From contig JBOGEB010000247.1 in the NCBI GenBank assembly GCA_050743125.1, positions 1 to 5,434 on the forward strand: DNA of 5,434 bases, in the 5' to 3' direction. The DNA is from JBOGEB01 sp050743125 (GTDB taxonomy: Bacteria > Actinomycetota > Nitriliruptoria > Euzebyales > Egibacteraceae). Shown here in pieces: positions 4,792 to 5,434 of the stretch (positions are counted from its first letter, which is position 1; every line of letters starts with the position of its first letter). Both the position numbers and the translations under genes were made by a program. The notes below the pieces were generated by a model, which saw only the letters and a program-made list of their open reading frames with translations, had not been told where the DNA came from and made no database searches.

Positions 4792-4903
4792 TGGCAGGGA
4801 GCGCGTGTCCTGATGAGCCAGCGAGCGGTCACGCAGGCGCGGGCCTGCGACGTTCGGAAACACTGCGGCGGACGTGACGAGGCAGCGGCCCACAGCCTTC
4901 GGG

Positions 4904-5434
4904 TCAGGGGAGGGCGCGCAGCCGGTCGTCCAGCTCACGGACGCAGTCCAGGTCCGACCAGCCGGCGGGGAACGTCTCGCGGACGTCGCGCACCAGCTCC
5001 ACGTGTAGGGTGAGGCCGGCCGTGTCGGCCTGGCCGAGGCAGGCGATCCCGGCGGCGCAGGCGGGCTCGGGCTCGCCCGCCCCGGCCCATGCACCCATCA
5101 GGCTGCGGCGGAGAATCGTCTGCTTGAGGGGCATGTACGCGGTGTCGATCGCCTGCTGGAGCGGGCCGACCGCGTCAGCGTGCCGGCCGAGCAGTAGCCG
5201 GGTGTCTCCCTCGAAAGCTTGGATGCGCCCGCCGTCGAAGCCGGCGAACTCGCCATGCGTCGAGAAGAAGCCCCAACCATGCTCGTCCGGGTCGATGCCG
5301 TCCACGGTGTCTTGGGCACTGGCCAACGTCCGTGCCCACGCACCCTCGTCGCCTGCCGCGGCCAGGTGCCAAGCGTGGTACGCGTGGAGCCATGCCTGGG
5401 CAGGGGCGGGGGCATGCCGGCCCAGAGCACACGC
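4904..5434 (-). CDS. C-terminal part of a TPR-repeat (probable XRE-type regulator) protein, partial
   Basis: The reading frame is open from the right edge to TGA at 4906-4904, giving the last 176 residues of a longer protein whose start lies outside the window. The internal TTG at 5326 is not a real start: the frame continues upstream with coherent helical sequence (AQAWLHAYHAWHLAAAGDEG). The sequence is alpha-helical, with a TPR-like repeat FEGDTRLLLGRHADAVGPLQ, the segment DPDEHGWGFFSTHGEFAGFD and the ending RETFPAGWSDLDCVRELDDR. This pattern is common in the C-terminal half of actinobacterial helix-turn-helix proteins with TPR sensor domains, so a DNA-binding N-terminus is expected off the edge but not seen. 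Family knowledge suggests a cytoplasmic regulator binding a peptide or protein partner. It is convergent with the secreted-protein gene and shares its terminator-like hairpin. A stand-alone TPR protein is the alternative. Confidence 0.8.
   Translation of the reverse strand, partial: ACALGRHAPAPAQAWLHAYHAWHLAAAGDEGAWARTLASAQDTVDGIDPDEHGWGFFSTHGEFAGFDGGRIQAFEGDTRLLLGRHADAVGPLQQAIDTAYMPLKQTILRRSLMGAWAGAGEPEPACAAGIACLGQADTAGLTLHVELVRDVRETFPAGWSDLDCVRELDDRLRALP

Noticed and set aside
5098..5430. Other minus-strand frames at the right edge
   Set aside because: They are off-frame translations of the TPR-protein gene. The frame ending at 4904 is the one with coherent helical repeats and continuity to the edge.

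Overview
The window has the marks of a chromosomal segment from a high-GC actinobacterium: strong G/C preference at third codon positions, GTG/TTG starts, purine-rich Shine-Dalgarno sites, and families common in Streptomyces- or Streptosporangiales-like genomes. No mobile element, rRNA, tRNA or CRISPR array is visible. The genus cannot be read from the sequence alone.

Layout from left to right. Positions 1 to about 573 hold no convincing gene. The stretch is rich in short direct repeats and hairpins. Positions 574-1137 (minus strand) carry a Phd/YefM-type antitoxin followed by a RelE/ParE-type toxin. The toxin frame appears broken by one extra base in a C4 run close to its start. Positions 1138-1356 are a divergent regulatory interval with a strong GC hairpin and a perfect tandem 10-bp repeat. 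Positions 1357-4000 (plus strand) hold a two-gene operon. The first gene encodes a short (522 aa) hydantoinase/oxoprolinase A-type ATPase. The second encodes a 363-aa protein of the former DUF917 family, now associated with S-methyl-thiohydantoin desulfurase, and its start overlaps the end of the first gene by 17 bp. Positions 4001-4225 are a leader/promoter region. Positions 4226-4702 (plus) encode a small secreted protein with the hallmarks of the allene-oxide-cyclase/dirigent-like barrel family. A 13-bp perfect inverted repeat at 4730-4778 lies between this gene and a convergent one. Positions 4904-5434 (minus) are the C-terminal part of a TPR-type regulator-like protein whose reading frame runs off the right edge.

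The only clear pathway unit is the hydantoinase-like plus DUF917 pair. By family knowledge it should act on a hydantoin- or thiohydantoin-like ring, but the substrate is not visible, and neither a HyuB-type partner nor a transporter lies inside the window. The toxin-antitoxin pair, the secreted barrel protein and the TPR protein look like independent units. The two most notable observations are the single-base disruption of the toxin, in which the toxin body shares the antitoxin's reading frame and is separated from it only by the antitoxin's stop codon, and the structured, repeat-bearing divergent region ahead of the hydantoinase operon.
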